Assembly (NCBI GenBank): GCA_021821305.1
Contig: JAKACP010000001.1
Coordinates: 620,001-684,000, forward strand
DNA length: 64,000 nt
Origin: a bacterium
Lineage (GTDB): Bacteria > Patescibacteria > Paceibacteria > Moranbacterales > UBA1568
Direction: 5' to 3'
The position numbers were made by a program, and so were the translations under genes. The first letter of the stretch is position 1. Every line of letters begins with the position of its first letter. The notes beneath the pieces are model-generated. The model saw nothing but the letters and a program-made list of their open reading frames with translations. It was not told the origin of the DNA and ran no database searches. Below are positions 17,323 through 25,915 of this stretch, piece after piece.

Positions 17323-17351
17323 TTGACTTGATGCCTTTTTTGGTGTATAAT
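17323..17351 (+). promoter_or_regulatory. Sigma70 promoter
   Basis: TTGACT (17323-17328) and TATAAT (17346-17351) are separated by 17 bp. It lies about 75 bp upstream of the orphan gene at 17424, inside the divergent gap with priA. Confidence 0.75.
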
Positions 17352-17423
17352 ACTGCAATCGTGCCCAATTTCGTTTTCTTGGACATGATGGTTCGTTTCT
17401 TCACAACAGCACAAGGAGGCTAC

Positions 17424-17852
17424 ATGCCGAAAAGCATCGATTTACTGGAACAGGGGCTCAAAGACGGCCGTTACACCCAGGTTTCCATCGACTCCGACCT
17501 TGCCGTCACGGTGAGGGCGGTGTACGTCAGCGGGTTTCAAAAGGAACCATACGAAAGAAACGGCGCCATATGGATGGGCTACTATGTCGCTCCGCTCGAC
17601 CCGACAACGATGAAAGGGCCGGCCGGAGAATCAAGGCAGGAAACGATCCTCTCCGGACAGCACCTCATGGACGAGGTGAAAAAGCGTTTCTTCCCGTTCG
17701 ATATCCAGAACTATGACTGGCTCTGCGGGTTCGAATCGCTCGGTGGCCGGAAATTCTTCGAATGGAACGACGAAGCCTGTCCCGAAACCAAACGGGATAT
17801 CCTCAAGCCCCGCCTGGCCAGGGGAGTCCAAGGCCATCAATCGGATGCCTGA
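17424..17852 (+). CDS. Hypothetical protein, 142 residues
   Basis: A soluble protein without signal peptide or membrane helix, starting MPKSIDLLEQGLKDG. A strong Shine-Dalgarno (AAGGAGG) precedes the ATG. It has its own consensus promoter and a strong terminator, so it is a single-gene transcript and probably well expressed. Aromatic residues cluster at YDWLCGFESLGGRKFFEW. I do not recognise a family or a catalytic motif. Confidence 0.75.
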   Translation: MPKSIDLLEQGLKDGRYTQVSIDSDLAVTVRAVYVSGFQKEPYERNGAIWMGYYVAPLDPTTMKGPAGESRQETILSGQHLMDEVKKRFFPFDIQNYDWLCGFESLGGRKFFEWNDEACPETKRDILKPRLARGVQGHQSDA

Positions 17853-17868
17853 TTCCCTCCTCTAGCCG

Positions 17869-17908
17869 ACCGCCCGACACGCAACATCGTGTCGAGGCGG
17901 TTTTTTTT
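17869..17908 (+). terminator. Intrinsic terminator
   Basis: A GC-rich 12-13 bp stem (17869-17880 with 17889-17901) and an 8-base loop are followed by eight T. It ends the orphan gene at 17424. Confidence 0.9.
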
Positions 17909-17979
17909 GCCTTTTCCGCCTCCTCTGCTACACTCAAAAAGAAGTGGAACGAAACTACGAGGATGAACCATTCGGCGGA

Positions 17980-18139
17980 AAAGACTCCCTATCACTCTTT
18001 TTCGCCGGAACAGCTTGTCTGAAAAACCCTTCGCTTTCAAAAAATTTCCTTGGGATGCCGTAGAGGGAGGGAAATTTTTTGGAAGAGCGAAGAGGGTTTG
18101 AGTCCTGTTTCCAGGAAAAGACGTGGATAGGGAGTCTTT
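17980..18139 (+). repeat. Structured palindromic element, family B copy 1
   Basis: A 160-bp element has perfect 14-bp terminal inverted repeats (17980-17993 with 18126-18139). A long imperfect inner stem joins 18025-18049 to 18070-18099, with the loop containing GGGATGCCGT. It is homologous to the element at 21731-21891 in opposite orientation. The outer arms differ between the copies but remain paired. No protein is encoded. Confidence 0.8.
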
Positions 18140-18167
18140 GCTTATGAACAGGGTATCTGATGATCAT

Positions 18168-18719
18168 ATGAACGAGAAAAAACTTTTTTTCGGCATCCCG
18201 CTCGAACCGCGTTCACAGAAACGGATCCTCCGCGCGGAAGAGGGATGGGACACGCTTCCGCTCTTCCTCTCGCGGCCGGAGTTCCTGCACGTGACCGTTT
18301 TTTTCATGGGGTTCCTCAAGAACGAGGATATCGCCGGCATCTCCGAAGCCGCCCGCCGGATCTGTGCCGAGGTCGAGCCCTTCGACATCGTCTTCGATGA
18401 GATCACGCTCGCACCGGATACGGATGAGCCCAAGATGATCTGGCTCTCGGGTGTCGAGAACGAATCGCTCCTCCTCCTGCGCAATGCCTTCGAGCGCGAA
18501 TTCTCCGAAAAGCTCGCAGAGAACAAACGGTTCCGGCCCCACGTGACGCTGGCGCGGATCCGGCGGAGCCGCTGGTCGGCACTGTCACCGGAAAAACTGC
18601 CCGCCTTCCCGATCCCGATATCCATCGTCGAATCCGTATCGAGCGTCGTCCTCTTCGAGAGCACGACCGAAGGCGGGGGACGACAATACATCCCGCTCGA
18701 CGAGTATCCGCTGGGATAA
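18168..18719 (+). CDS. thpR: RNA 2',3'-cyclic phosphodiesterase (2H family)
   Basis: A 183-residue 2H phosphoesterase that opens 2',3'-cyclic phosphate ends of RNA. The two HxT/S motifs are HVTV (about residue 42) and HVTL (about 127), each on the expected strand, with the internal two-lobe repeat and normal length. The ATG at 18168 was preferred over in-frame ATGs at 18123 and 18144, which lie in or at the edge of element B1. Substrate in vivo is unknown; older annotation calls the family 2'-5' RNA ligase. Confidence 0.88.
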   Translation: MNEKKLFFGIPLEPRSQKRILRAEEGWDTLPLFLSRPEFLHVTVFFMGFLKNEDIAGISEAARRICAEVEPFDIVFDEITLAPDTDEPKMIWLSGVENESLLLLRNAFEREFSEKLAENKRFRPHVTLARIRRSRWSALSPEKLPAFPIPISIVESVSSVVLFESTTEGGGRQYIPLDEYPLG

Positions 18720-18788
18720 CATCAAATTGTTCCAGGCGAAAAAAAGTGGCGGGAGGCTTTTCGACCATCCGAGGTTTTTCGAAAACAT

Positions 18789-19511
18789 ATGAACATCTTC
18801 GGCATAGACATGGAAAACGTCTCCCGGGAAGAGCTGTTCGGGCGGATCCGGCAATTCCTCGATGAACCCACGTACCACCAGGTCGCGACCGTCAATCCGG
18901 AATTTCTCCTCGAAGCGGAGCGCGACCCCGCGTTCCGCGCCGTCCTGCGCTCGTGCGACCTGCGGACCGTGGACGGATCCGGCATCGTGCTCGCCGGGCT
19001 CCTGCGGGGCGAGCGCCTGCGGCGCTATCCGGGCGCGGACCTCATGGAGGACCTGCTCGCCCTCGCCGAGCACGAGGGGAAAAGCATCTTCTTCGCGGTC
19101 AACCGCATGGGCCTCTCTTCGTTCGCCGACATATCGGAAGCGGTCCGGAGACGCTTCCCGCGCATCTCCTTCGACGGACGCGATATCGACTTCGAGAAAA
19201 TCGGGCAGGAGTGGACGAATGCCGGAACCGCCGAGATCGTATTCTGCAACGCCGGCACACCGATCCAGGAGCTCTTCCTCGCCGGGCTCCGCGCGCATCC
19301 GGGAAGCGTCCGGCTCGGCATCGGTGTCGGGGGAGCCTTCGACTTCCTGACCGGAAAACGGAGACGCGCCCCGGAGCGGATGCGATCCCTGGGAATCGAA
19401 TGGCTTTGGCGGCTCGTATGGGAGCCATGGCGGGCGAAGCGCATCTGGAAATCGACCGCGGTATTCCTCTGGAAAACATCAGTGAATAAAAAAATACCCG
19501 CCGACAGATGA
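18789..19511 (+). CDS. WecG/TagA/CpsF family glycosyltransferase
   Basis: A 240-residue GT26 enzyme. Members transfer ManNAc or ManNAcA to a lipid-linked GlcNAc to prime linkage units of wall polymers. Seen: TVNPEFLLEAERDPAF, the catalytic Asp in TVDGSGIVLA, RYPGADLMEDLL, GIGVGGAFDFLTG and the C-terminal amphipathic RAPERMRSLGIEWLWRL, which anchors the enzyme to the membrane. It stands alone, 8 kb from the polysaccharide locus, but its product would fit the LCP-dependent pathway and the UDP-HexNAc dehydrogenase there. Confidence 0.92.
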   Translation: MNIFGIDMENVSREELFGRIRQFLDEPTYHQVATVNPEFLLEAERDPAFRAVLRSCDLRTVDGSGIVLAGLLRGERLRRYPGADLMEDLLALAEHEGKSIFFAVNRMGLSSFADISEAVRRRFPRISFDGRDIDFEKIGQEWTNAGTAEIVFCNAGTPIQELFLAGLRAHPGSVRLGIGVGGAFDFLTGKRRRAPERMRSLGIEWLWRLVWEPWRAKRIWKSTAVFLWKTSVNKKIPADR

Positions 19512-19521
19512 TGTCGACGGG
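19487..19521 (-). terminator. Intrinsic terminator
   Basis: A 10-bp stem (19497-19506 with 19512-19521) and a 5-base loop are followed on the minus strand by a T-run from 19494 to 19487. It ends the secreted-protein gene at 19534 and overlaps the 3' end of the WecG-like gene. Confidence 0.8.
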
Positions 19522-19533
19522 ATGGGCGGATAT

Positions 19534-20085
19534 TCACCGCCTGAAGATCGATTCGAGATCGCGGAACAATCTCGTGTTCGGATCGGAATCCGCGTTTCGG
19601 ATCGATTTCATGATCACCTGGTGTTCCCTTTCGAGGAAGTTTTTGGCGGCGCTTTTGTTCCCGGAACGATTGAGCGGAAACTCCTGTCTTTGCCGGCCGT
19701 TGCACCGGATAAGTGTAATCAATCGGTCGTCCACCTGCCGGTAGACCCAGGTTTCGACGGAGCAGTGCGTGAGGCTCGATCGGTTGATCTCTTCGAGCTC
19801 GCAGCCCGACCGCATATCCTTCACGAAGCCCCGCTGAAGGAGGATCGCTTCGAAAAACGTGAAGTCCTTGTAGGCTTCGAAATTCTCGCCCATCGAATCG
19901 TTCCAGAATGCGGTCGAAAGCCTGACGGTCATTCCTTCGCTATTGCGGAAATACTTCACGATCGGCGTCGATTTCTCGACATATTCATCAAGCGTAATCC
20001 CTCGTTCGAAGAAATTTCGCTCGCTGGGAGCGGCGGATACGGCGAGGGGACAGCACAGGGCAAGTACGACAAGCAGTGTTTTCAC
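19534..20085 (-). CDS. Secreted hypothetical protein
   Basis: A 183-residue protein from a GTG start at 20085, preceded by AGGAGA at good spacing. The N-terminus is a clear signal peptide (VKTLLVVLALCCPLAVSAAPSE) with cleavage likely after the AlaAla at about 18-19. The mature part is mixed alpha/beta with two cysteines (GCELEE, HCSVE) that could pair. The frame extends much further upstream, but that part has no family-like features and overlaps the gltX promoter. No known family recognised. Confidence 0.7.
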   Translation of the reverse strand: MKTLLVVLALCCPLAVSAAPSERNFFERGITLDEYVEKSTPIVKYFRNSEGMTVRLSTAFWNDSMGENFEAYKDFTFFEAILLQRGFVKDMRSGCELEEINRSSLTHCSVETWVYRQVDDRLITLIRCNGRQRQEFPLNRSGNKSAAKNFLEREHQVIMKSIRNADSDPNTRLFRDLESIFRR

Positions 20086-20128
20086 GGCGGATCTCCTTTC
20101 ACAGGGGTGGAAAGAACAGGTTCCCCAT

Positions 20129-20157
20129 ACTATGCCGGAGAAGATGCTCATTGTCAA
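20129..20157 (-). promoter_or_regulatory. Sigma70 promoter of the secreted-protein gene
   Basis: On the minus strand a perfect TTGACA (20152-20157) stands 17 bp from CATAGT (20129-20134). This gives a short leader to the GTG at 20085 and supports that start. Confidence 0.6.
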
Positions 20158-20166
20158 GGGAGCCTG

Positions 20167-20195
20167 TTGGCGAATATTCATAAATGTGCCATACT
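20167..20195 (+). promoter_or_regulatory. Probable gltX promoter
   Basis: TTGGCG (20167-20172) and CATACT (20190-20195) are 17 bp apart, 26 bp before the gltX ATG. It is back to back with the minus-strand promoter at 20129-20157. Confidence 0.45.
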
Positions 20196-20221
20196 GAAGC
20201 CATTCTTCACTCAATAGCACC

Positions 20222-21709
20222 ATGACACCAGCCACCGGTAAAATCAGAGTCCGATTCGCGCCGTCGCCGACGGGATACCTCCATGTCGGAGGTCTTCGCA
20301 CCGCGCTTTACAACTACCTCTACGCCCGGAAACACGGCGGCACGTTCGTCCTGCGCATCGAGGATACGGACCGGACGCGTTTCGTCGAGGGCGCCACAGA
20401 ACAGCTCGTGGGAACCCTCTCCGGACTCGGGCTCGGATCCGACGAAGGCGTCTTCCATGACGAGGACGGTCACATGAAGGAACGGGGAGACAAGGGTCCC
20501 TATATCCAGTCGGAGCGGCTCGATATCTATCGACGCCATGCGGACGAGCTCCTGGACAGCGGCAAGGCATATCCGTGTTTTTGCACGACGGAGCGGCTCG
20601 ACGCCATGCGCGCCGAACAGGCCGCCGCCAAAAGGATGCCGAAGTACGATCGGCTCTGTCTCGGGCTCTCGGCCAAGGAAGTCTCGACCAAGCTCGCGGA
20701 GGGCGTTGCGCACGTGATCCGGATGAAGGTCGAGGACGACCGCGAGGTCGCGTTCGACGACGTCGTGCGCGGACATGTGGCGTTCCGGACCGAGACGATC
20801 GACGATCAGGTACTCGTCAAGTCCGACGGCTTCCCGACCTATCACCTCGCCAACGTCGTCGACGACCACCTCATGGACATCACGCACGTGATCCGCGCCG
20901 AGGAATGGCTGCCGTCCACCCCGAAGCACATCCTCCTCTACGAGGCGTTCGGATGGGAACCGCCCGTGTTCGCGCACCTGCCGCTCCTCCTCAATCCCGA
21001 CCGTTCCAAGCTCTCGAAGCGCCAAGGCGACGTCGCGGTCGAGGACTATCTCGCGAAAGGATACCTGCCGGAAGCGCTCATCAACTTCGTCGCGCTCCTC
21101 GGATGGAATCCGGGGGAGGGGAACACGCAGGAGATATTCTCCCTCGACGAACTCGTCTCGCGCTTCGAGCTCGGCGACGTCCACAAAGCCGGCGCGGTGT
21201 TCGATCTCCACAAGCTCGACTGGATGAACGCGGAATACATAAAAGCGCTTTCCATTGATGATCTGTATGAACGCGCGAAACCGTTTTTTGAAAAAGATGA
21301 TTCACATACATCAAGGAGCGGAGAGTTCATGAAACGGGTGTTGGCTATCGAGCAGGACCGGCTGGCGAAGCTGTCCGACGTGGGCACGGAGAATCCGTTT
21401 TTCTTCGCCGAACCGGAACTCGACCCGAGCATGATCCCATGGAAGAAGAGCACGGTGGAAGACGCGAAACTCTTTCTCGGGAAGGCGATCGACACTCTCT
21501 CCGCCGTGAGCGACAGCGACTGGACCCGTGAGCGGCTCGGTGAGATACTCCTTGAGGCCGCGGGAGAACAAAAAGGGGATTTCCTCTGGCCGCTCCGCGT
21601 CGCGCTCTCCGGGAAGGAAAAATCCCCGCCACCGCAGGATATCGCCTGGGTGATCGGCAAGGAGCCCTCGCTTTCACGCATCAAGACAGCCCTCGCGATC
21701 CTTTCATAA
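20222..21709 (+). CDS. gltX: Glutamyl-tRNA synthetase
   Basis: A 495-residue class I synthetase that charges tRNA with Glu. Seen: the HIGH-type motif in PTGYLHVGGLRTALYN; RIEDTDRTRF; the KMSKS-type SKLSKRQGD; and the alpha-helical anticodon domain to the C-terminus. With gatB and a tRNA-Gln gene in the same window and no GlnRS, it is likely non-discriminating and makes Glu-tRNA-Gln for transamidation, but this is inferred. It is monocistronic, followed by element B2. Confidence 0.96.
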   Translation: MTPATGKIRVRFAPSPTGYLHVGGLRTALYNYLYARKHGGTFVLRIEDTDRTRFVEGATEQLVGTLSGLGLGSDEGVFHDEDGHMKERGDKGPYIQSERLDIYRRHADELLDSGKAYPCFCTTERLDAMRAEQAAAKRMPKYDRLCLGLSAKEVSTKLAEGVAHVIRMKVEDDREVAFDDVVRGHVAFRTETIDDQVLVKSDGFPTYHLANVVDDHLMDITHVIRAEEWLPSTPKHILLYEAFGWEPPVFAHLPLLLNPDRSKLSKRQGDVAVEDYLAKGYLPEALINFVALLGWNPGEGNTQEIFSLDELVSRFELGDVHKAGAVFDLHKLDWMNAEYIKALSIDDLYERAKPFFEKDDSHTSRSGEFMKRVLAIEQDRLAKLSDVGTENPFFFAEPELDPSMIPWKKSTVEDAKLFLGKAIDTLSAVSDSDWTRERLGEILLEAAGEQKGDFLWPLRVALSGKEKSPPPQDIAWVIGKEPSLSRIKTALAILS

Positions 21710-21730
21710 GTATATATTGCGAAACACACC

Positions 21731-21891
21731 GAAAACATCCCCATCCACGTCTTTTCCTAAAAGCAAAACCGAACCCTCTTCGCTCCTCCAAAAAATTCCC
21801 CTCATTCGACGGCATCCCGAGAGAATTTTTTCGGAGCGAAGGGATTCTCAAGCAGGTTGCTTCAGCGGAAAAGAGTGATGGGGATGTTTTC
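21731..21891 (-). repeat. Structured palindromic element, family B copy 2
   Basis: A 161-bp element has perfect 14-bp terminal inverted repeats (21731-21744 with 21878-21891), an imperfect inner stem and the conserved loop GGGATGCCGT (minus-strand reading). It is homologous to 17980-18139 in opposite orientation. It lies between gltX and the M23 gene. Confidence 0.8.
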
Positions 21892-21947
21892 TTGCTTCTG
21901 TCTCGCTTCTCCCCGAAAAGGCGTTTCCGTGCTATACTGAAGCCGAT

Positions 21948-23237
21948 ATGGTCTCAAAAAACGGAAAGAAACACTTCCTCTTGTTTTTGGTCCTCGGAAT
22001 CATCGTTTCCGGCGGGCTTTTCGTGTTCCAGGCGACATTGCCCGTCGACGCGATCGAGCTGACCGCAGCCGAACAAGAGGCTATCGATGACCTTGCAAAG
22101 GAACGGAAGAAGAAAGAGCAGGAGAAAAAAGCGGCTGAACAAATTGTCAATCTCAAGGCGAAGCAGGCTACCGGACTCGCCAGTCAGATCGCGACGATCG
22201 AGACGCAGGCACAGCGGCTCGAACGGGAGATCCGGGAGAATGAGCAGGCGCTTTCGGACCTCGGCCGTGAGCTCAGCGACACCGAAGCGGGTATCTCGGA
22301 AAAGGAGCGCTTCATCCTCCGCGAGAAACAGGTGCTCTCGGGCCTGGTGCGCGAATATCACGCGGCGACGTCGGACGGCGCCGGCATCCTGTTCGGAATC
22401 GGTGGAAACGACGAGGGACTCTTCATGAAACAGGAGGACTGGCTCAGCGAGACGAGCGGACGCATCGGCACCTTGCTCCGGAGTCTCGATGAGACGAAGC
22501 AAGCGCTCCTCGCCAGCAAGGAAACCCTCACGAAGAAAAAAGTCGAGGTCGATACGCTCCAAGAACAGCTCGAACAGCGCAACGACTATCTGGCAGGATC
22601 GAGGCAAAGCAAGGCGACGCTCCTCGCCAAGACCCAGGCGGAACAGCAGAAATACGTGACACTCGTCCGGACACTCGAAGAGGAGCTGAAGGATCTCGAA
22701 AATGAGATCAACAATCTCGAGTCCGGGAAGATCAGCGCGCTCAACCTCGGGACAATCCCGAAGTATCAGAAGGGCCTGCTCGACTACCCCCTGAAGAAGT
22801 TCACCATCAACCAGAACTACGGCATGACTTCGTATGCCAAGAGCGGCGCCTACGGAGGCGGCCCGCACAACGGCATCGACTTCGGTGCGAGCGGCGGAAC
22901 ACCCGTCTATGCCCCGATGGGAGGCAAGGTCACCGCGATCGGCAGTATGACCAAGAACGGGAAGTGGTACGGATACGGCCGCTGGATCGCGATCGACCAT
23001 GGCAACGGTCTCGTGACCCTCTATGGGCACCTCTCCAAGCAGAATGTGAAGAAGGGCGAGAAAGTCGAAAAAGGCGAACAGATCGGCGCCGTGGGCAACA
23101 CCGGATATTCGACCGGTCCGCATCTCCATTTCACAGTCTTCTCCTCCGACTCCTTCGAGGTCGTCCCATCGAGCAAGGTATCCGGGATATCCATTCCGAT
23201 CGGCGCGTCCGTGAATCCGTCGAAGTACCTTCCGTAA
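21948..23237 (+). CDS. M23 family peptidoglycan endopeptidase with coiled-coil stalk (EnvC-like)
   Basis: A 429-residue envelope protein. An N-terminal membrane segment (about 8-28) is followed by a long coiled coil (about 40-260) rich in E, K, Q and R. A LytM/M23 domain fills the C-terminus with all zinc ligands: HNGIDFGAS (H and D), and HLH in GPHLHFTVF, plus the GNTGYSTG loop. Coiled-coil M23 proteins cut peptidoglycan cross-bridges or activate amidases at division. A possible -10 (TATACT, 21933-21938) precedes it. Residue ligands are intact, so enzymatic activity is likely. Confidence 0.93.
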   Translation: MVSKNGKKHFLLFLVLGIIVSGGLFVFQATLPVDAIELTAAEQEAIDDLAKERKKKEQEKKAAEQIVNLKAKQATGLASQIATIETQAQRLEREIRENEQALSDLGRELSDTEAGISEKERFILREKQVLSGLVREYHAATSDGAGILFGIGGNDEGLFMKQEDWLSETSGRIGTLLRSLDETKQALLASKETLTKKKVEVDTLQEQLEQRNDYLAGSRQSKATLLAKTQAEQQKYVTLVRTLEEELKDLENEINNLESGKISALNLGTIPKYQKGLLDYPLKKFTINQNYGMTSYAKSGAYGGGPHNGIDFGASGGTPVYAPMGGKVTAIGSMTKNGKWYGYGRWIAIDHGNGLVTLYGHLSKQNVKKGEKVEKGEQIGAVGNTGYSTGPHLHFTVFSSDSFEVVPSSKVSGISIPIGASVNPSKYLP

Positions 23238-23240
23238 AAA

Positions 23241-23295
23241 GACAAAACACAAAACCCAGAACACAAAAAGACCAAAGACCACATCCATTTATCAT
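23241..23295 (+). repeat. A-rich simple repeat, family C
   Basis: An A/C-rich block with repeated ACAAAA and CAGAACACAAA words lies between the M23 and gnd genes. Bases 23248-23267 match 53577-53596 at 19 of 20 positions, showing one repeat family 30 kb apart. Confidence 0.65.
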
Positions 23296-23308
23296 TCCGA
23301 TTTCCAGT

Positions 23309-24712
23309 ATGAATAACGAGAAAAATCAGACAGGCATCATCGGGCTCGCCGCCATGGGCGCCAACCTCGCGATGAATTTCGCGGATCGGGGGTTCCGCAC
23401 GGCGGTCTTCAACCGGTCTCCGGAGCGTACGGAAGCGCTCATCGGCGAATACGGCAGCGGCAAAGGTCTCGACCCGACCTACACGATCGAAACCTTCATC
23501 GCGTCGCTCGCCCGCCCGCGGAAAATCATCCTCATGGTGCAGGCGGGGGAGGCCGTGGATCGGGTCATCGATTCGCTCCGCCCGCTCGTCGACCAAGGTG
23601 ACATCATCGTCGACGGGGGCAACTCGTTCTTCCGCGACACGATACGGCGGGAAACGTCGCTCCGGCAAGCGGGCATCGAATTCGTCGGGCTCGGCGTGTC
23701 CGGCGGTGAGGAAGGCGCGCGCCGCGGACCGTCGCTCATGTTCGGCGGAAGCGAGGCGGCATGGGAAGCGCTTTCGCCCTATCTCCGTGCCATCGCCGCG
23801 AAAGACTTCTCCGGCGAACCGTGCGTCGCACGGCTCGGGGAGGGCGGCGCCGGACACTACGTCAAGATGGTGCACAACGGCATCGAGTACTCCGACATGC
23901 AGCTCATCGCGGAGTCATACTCGCTCATGAAAGACGCGCTCCGGTATCCGAACGATGCGATCGCCGACCGATTCCGCTTGTGGAACGAGGGGAGACTCGA
24001 ATCCTTCCTCATCGAGATCTCCGAACGGATATTCCGTGCCAAGGAACACGACGGCGGATACGTCGTCGACCGGATACTCGACAGCGCCGGATCGAAGGGA
24101 ACGGGCAAGTGGACGGCGGAAGAGTCCCTCGAACTCGGCGAGCCGTCGTTTTCGCTCGCGGCATCGGTATTCGCGCGCTATGCCTCGGCGGCCAAGGAGC
24201 GCCGCGTCCGTATCGCGGAAGCCTATCCGAAGCACGCACCGGAAAAAATCGCCTTCGATGCGGACGATATCGAACGTGCCCTCTACGCGGCCAAACTGCT
24301 CTCCTACGCCCAGGGCTACGCTCTCCTCGCGGAGGCATCGAAGACATACGGCTGGGATCTCGACTTCGCGGAAATATCCCGCATCTGGCAGGGCGGCTGT
24401 ATCATCCGTGCCCGATTCCTCACCGACATGGAACAGCTGTTCCGCGAACATCCGGAAGGCTCGGACATGCTGCTCTCCGACGGGGTGCGGGAGACCCTCG
24501 GGGCCGACCTACCGGCGCTCCGAGTAATCGTGGCCGAGGCGACGCTGGCTGGCATCGCCCTCCCGGGACTCTCCTCCTCGCTCTCCTATTTCGACTCCAT
24601 GTCGAGCGCTTTGCTTCCCGCCAATCTCATCCAAGCCCAGCGCGACCTATTCGGCGCGCATACGTTCCGGCGTACGGAGGGCGGGCCCGCCGAGCACTTC
24701 GACTGGCAGTAA
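23309..24712 (+). CDS. gnd: 6-phosphogluconate dehydrogenase, decarboxylating
   Basis: A 467-residue enzyme making ribulose-5-phosphate, CO2 and NADPH. Seen: the Rossmann motif GLAAMGANLAMNF; FNRSPERTE (an Arg suited to NADP); VDGGNSFFRDT; GVSGGEEGARRGPS; the catalytic GAGHYVKMVHNGIEYSDMQ (Lys); and the C-terminal NLIQAQRDLFGAHTFRR. The full dimeric-type length is present. The ATG at 23309 was chosen over an upstream open frame through the M23 gene and repeat. It is 5 bp upstream of pgl. Confidence 0.96.
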   Translation: MNNEKNQTGIIGLAAMGANLAMNFADRGFRTAVFNRSPERTEALIGEYGSGKGLDPTYTIETFIASLARPRKIILMVQAGEAVDRVIDSLRPLVDQGDIIVDGGNSFFRDTIRRETSLRQAGIEFVGLGVSGGEEGARRGPSLMFGGSEAAWEALSPYLRAIAAKDFSGEPCVARLGEGGAGHYVKMVHNGIEYSDMQLIAESYSLMKDALRYPNDAIADRFRLWNEGRLESFLIEISERIFRAKEHDGGYVVDRILDSAGSKGTGKWTAEESLELGEPSFSLAASVFARYASAAKERRVRIAEAYPKHAPEKIAFDADDIERALYAAKLLSYAQGYALLAEASKTYGWDLDFAEISRIWQGGCIIRARFLTDMEQLFREHPEGSDMLLSDGVRETLGADLPALRVIVAEATLAGIALPGLSSSLSYFDSMSSALLPANLIQAQRDLFGAHTFRRTEGGPAEHFDWQ

Positions 24713-24717
24713 AACCT

Positions 24718-25431
24718 ATGAACATCCACCTCCAGACATCGGCGGATGACGCGAAACGCGCTCTCGCGGAAAGCCTCTCGGAGGAACTGCTTTCCTTGAA
24801 AGAGGAGGAGGTCCCGACGCTCCTCCTGTTTTCCGGAGGCTCCGCACTCGGCATACTCGACCTGCTCGACCCAGGGTGTCCCGGCGATCATCTGACGGTA
24901 TCGCCGATCGACGAACGCTACGATCCGAGCGGGCATGACAGCAATTTCGCCGCCTTCACCGAGACGGATTTTTTTCGTGTCGCAGAAACGGCCAGAGTCC
25001 GCTTCATCGATACGCGCGTGCACCCGCAGCAGAGCCGGAACGACCTGGCTCGAGAGTTCAATCATGCACTCATGGAATGGATGACCGAGCACCCGGATGG
25101 ACGAGTGCTCGCGATTCTCGGCATGGGACCCGACGGGCATACCGCCGGGATATTTCCCATGGAAGACGAGTCGGCTTTCCAGACGCTCTTCCTCGGGGAG
25201 CGGCTCGCCGTCGGCTACCTCGGTCCGGAATACGCGACCTGTCCGGAGCGGGTGACGGTCACAGCCTCGTTTCTCGCACGCGATATCGACCGGATATTCG
25301 TGTTTTTCTCCGGCGAGGAGAAGCGTGCCGTATGGAAGCGCATCACGGAGAACGAAATGCCGCTCCATATGCTTCCGGCCGGCATATTCCGAAGGCTTCC
25401 GGACGTGGAAATTTTCACCGATTTGCGGTAA
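24718..25431 (+). CDS. pgl: 6-phosphogluconolactonase (DevB/Pgl type)
   Basis: A 237-residue hydrolase that opens 6-phosphogluconolactone, the step before gnd. Seen: LLFSGGSALGILDLL (phosphate loop), SPIDERYDP, DSNFAAF and the family signature ILGMGPDGHTAGIFP with the catalytic His. It follows gnd by 5 bp, so the two are one operon. A zwf gene is not in the window; the pathway is complete only if it lies elsewhere. Confidence 0.93.
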   Translation: MNIHLQTSADDAKRALAESLSEELLSLKEEEVPTLLLFSGGSALGILDLLDPGCPGDHLTVSPIDERYDPSGHDSNFAAFTETDFFRVAETARVRFIDTRVHPQQSRNDLAREFNHALMEWMTEHPDGRVLAILGMGPDGHTAGIFPMEDESAFQTLFLGERLAVGYLGPEYATCPERVTVTASFLARDIDRIFVFFSGEEKRAVWKRITENEMPLHMLPAGIFRRLPDVEIFTDLR

Positions 25432-25484
25432 AATATCATCACGAGCCCCTTCCACACGACTAATCGCGATAACCACAAAACGCT

Positions 25485-25895
25485 ATGTCATTCTTCGGCT
25501 TCGGCCCCTCCCGGGGCGACAAGACCATCATCCCGCGCGAGAAATTTCGCGGCACGGGCGACCACGGATATCAGACGAGCGATGCCATGGAACAGCTCAT
25601 GAAGGACAAGGGAATCAAGGAGCTCCTGAATCGGCCCGACGAACGGCGAGCGTTCTTCAAGGAGATCGAGAAGCACGGCCATGACGTCCGCGGCCTCACG
25701 GTCAACGACATGCGCAAAGTACTCGGGTCGTTCCGATCCAAGTCCGGCGACTCGATCGACCGCATCGAGGCACGTAAGCTCGCCGACCGGCTCATCCCGT
25801 CCCTCTACAAGGGGGAGAAGCGATTCCTGTCCGATACACCGAAACCGGAGACGGAAACGCCCACGAAAAAACCGACCTCGCTCTTCCCGTTCTAA
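25485..25895 (+). CDS. Hypothetical protein, 136 residues
   Basis: A soluble, charged protein. The N-terminal part is Gly-rich (MSFFGFGPSRGDKT), the middle is helical (EQLMKDKGIKELLNRPDERRAF, with VNDMRKVLGSF), and the tail is Pro/Thr-rich (KPETETPTKKP). No membrane segment or catalytic motif is seen. It lies 53 bp after pgl. I do not recognise the family. Confidence 0.65.
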   Translation: MSFFGFGPSRGDKTIIPREKFRGTGDHGYQTSDAMEQLMKDKGIKELLNRPDERRAFFKEIEKHGHDVRGLTVNDMRKVLGSFRSKSGDSIDRIEARKLADRLIPSLYKGEKRFLSDTPKPETETPTKKPTSLFPF

Positions 25896-25915
25896 GAATC
25901 AATTAGAAATTTTTC

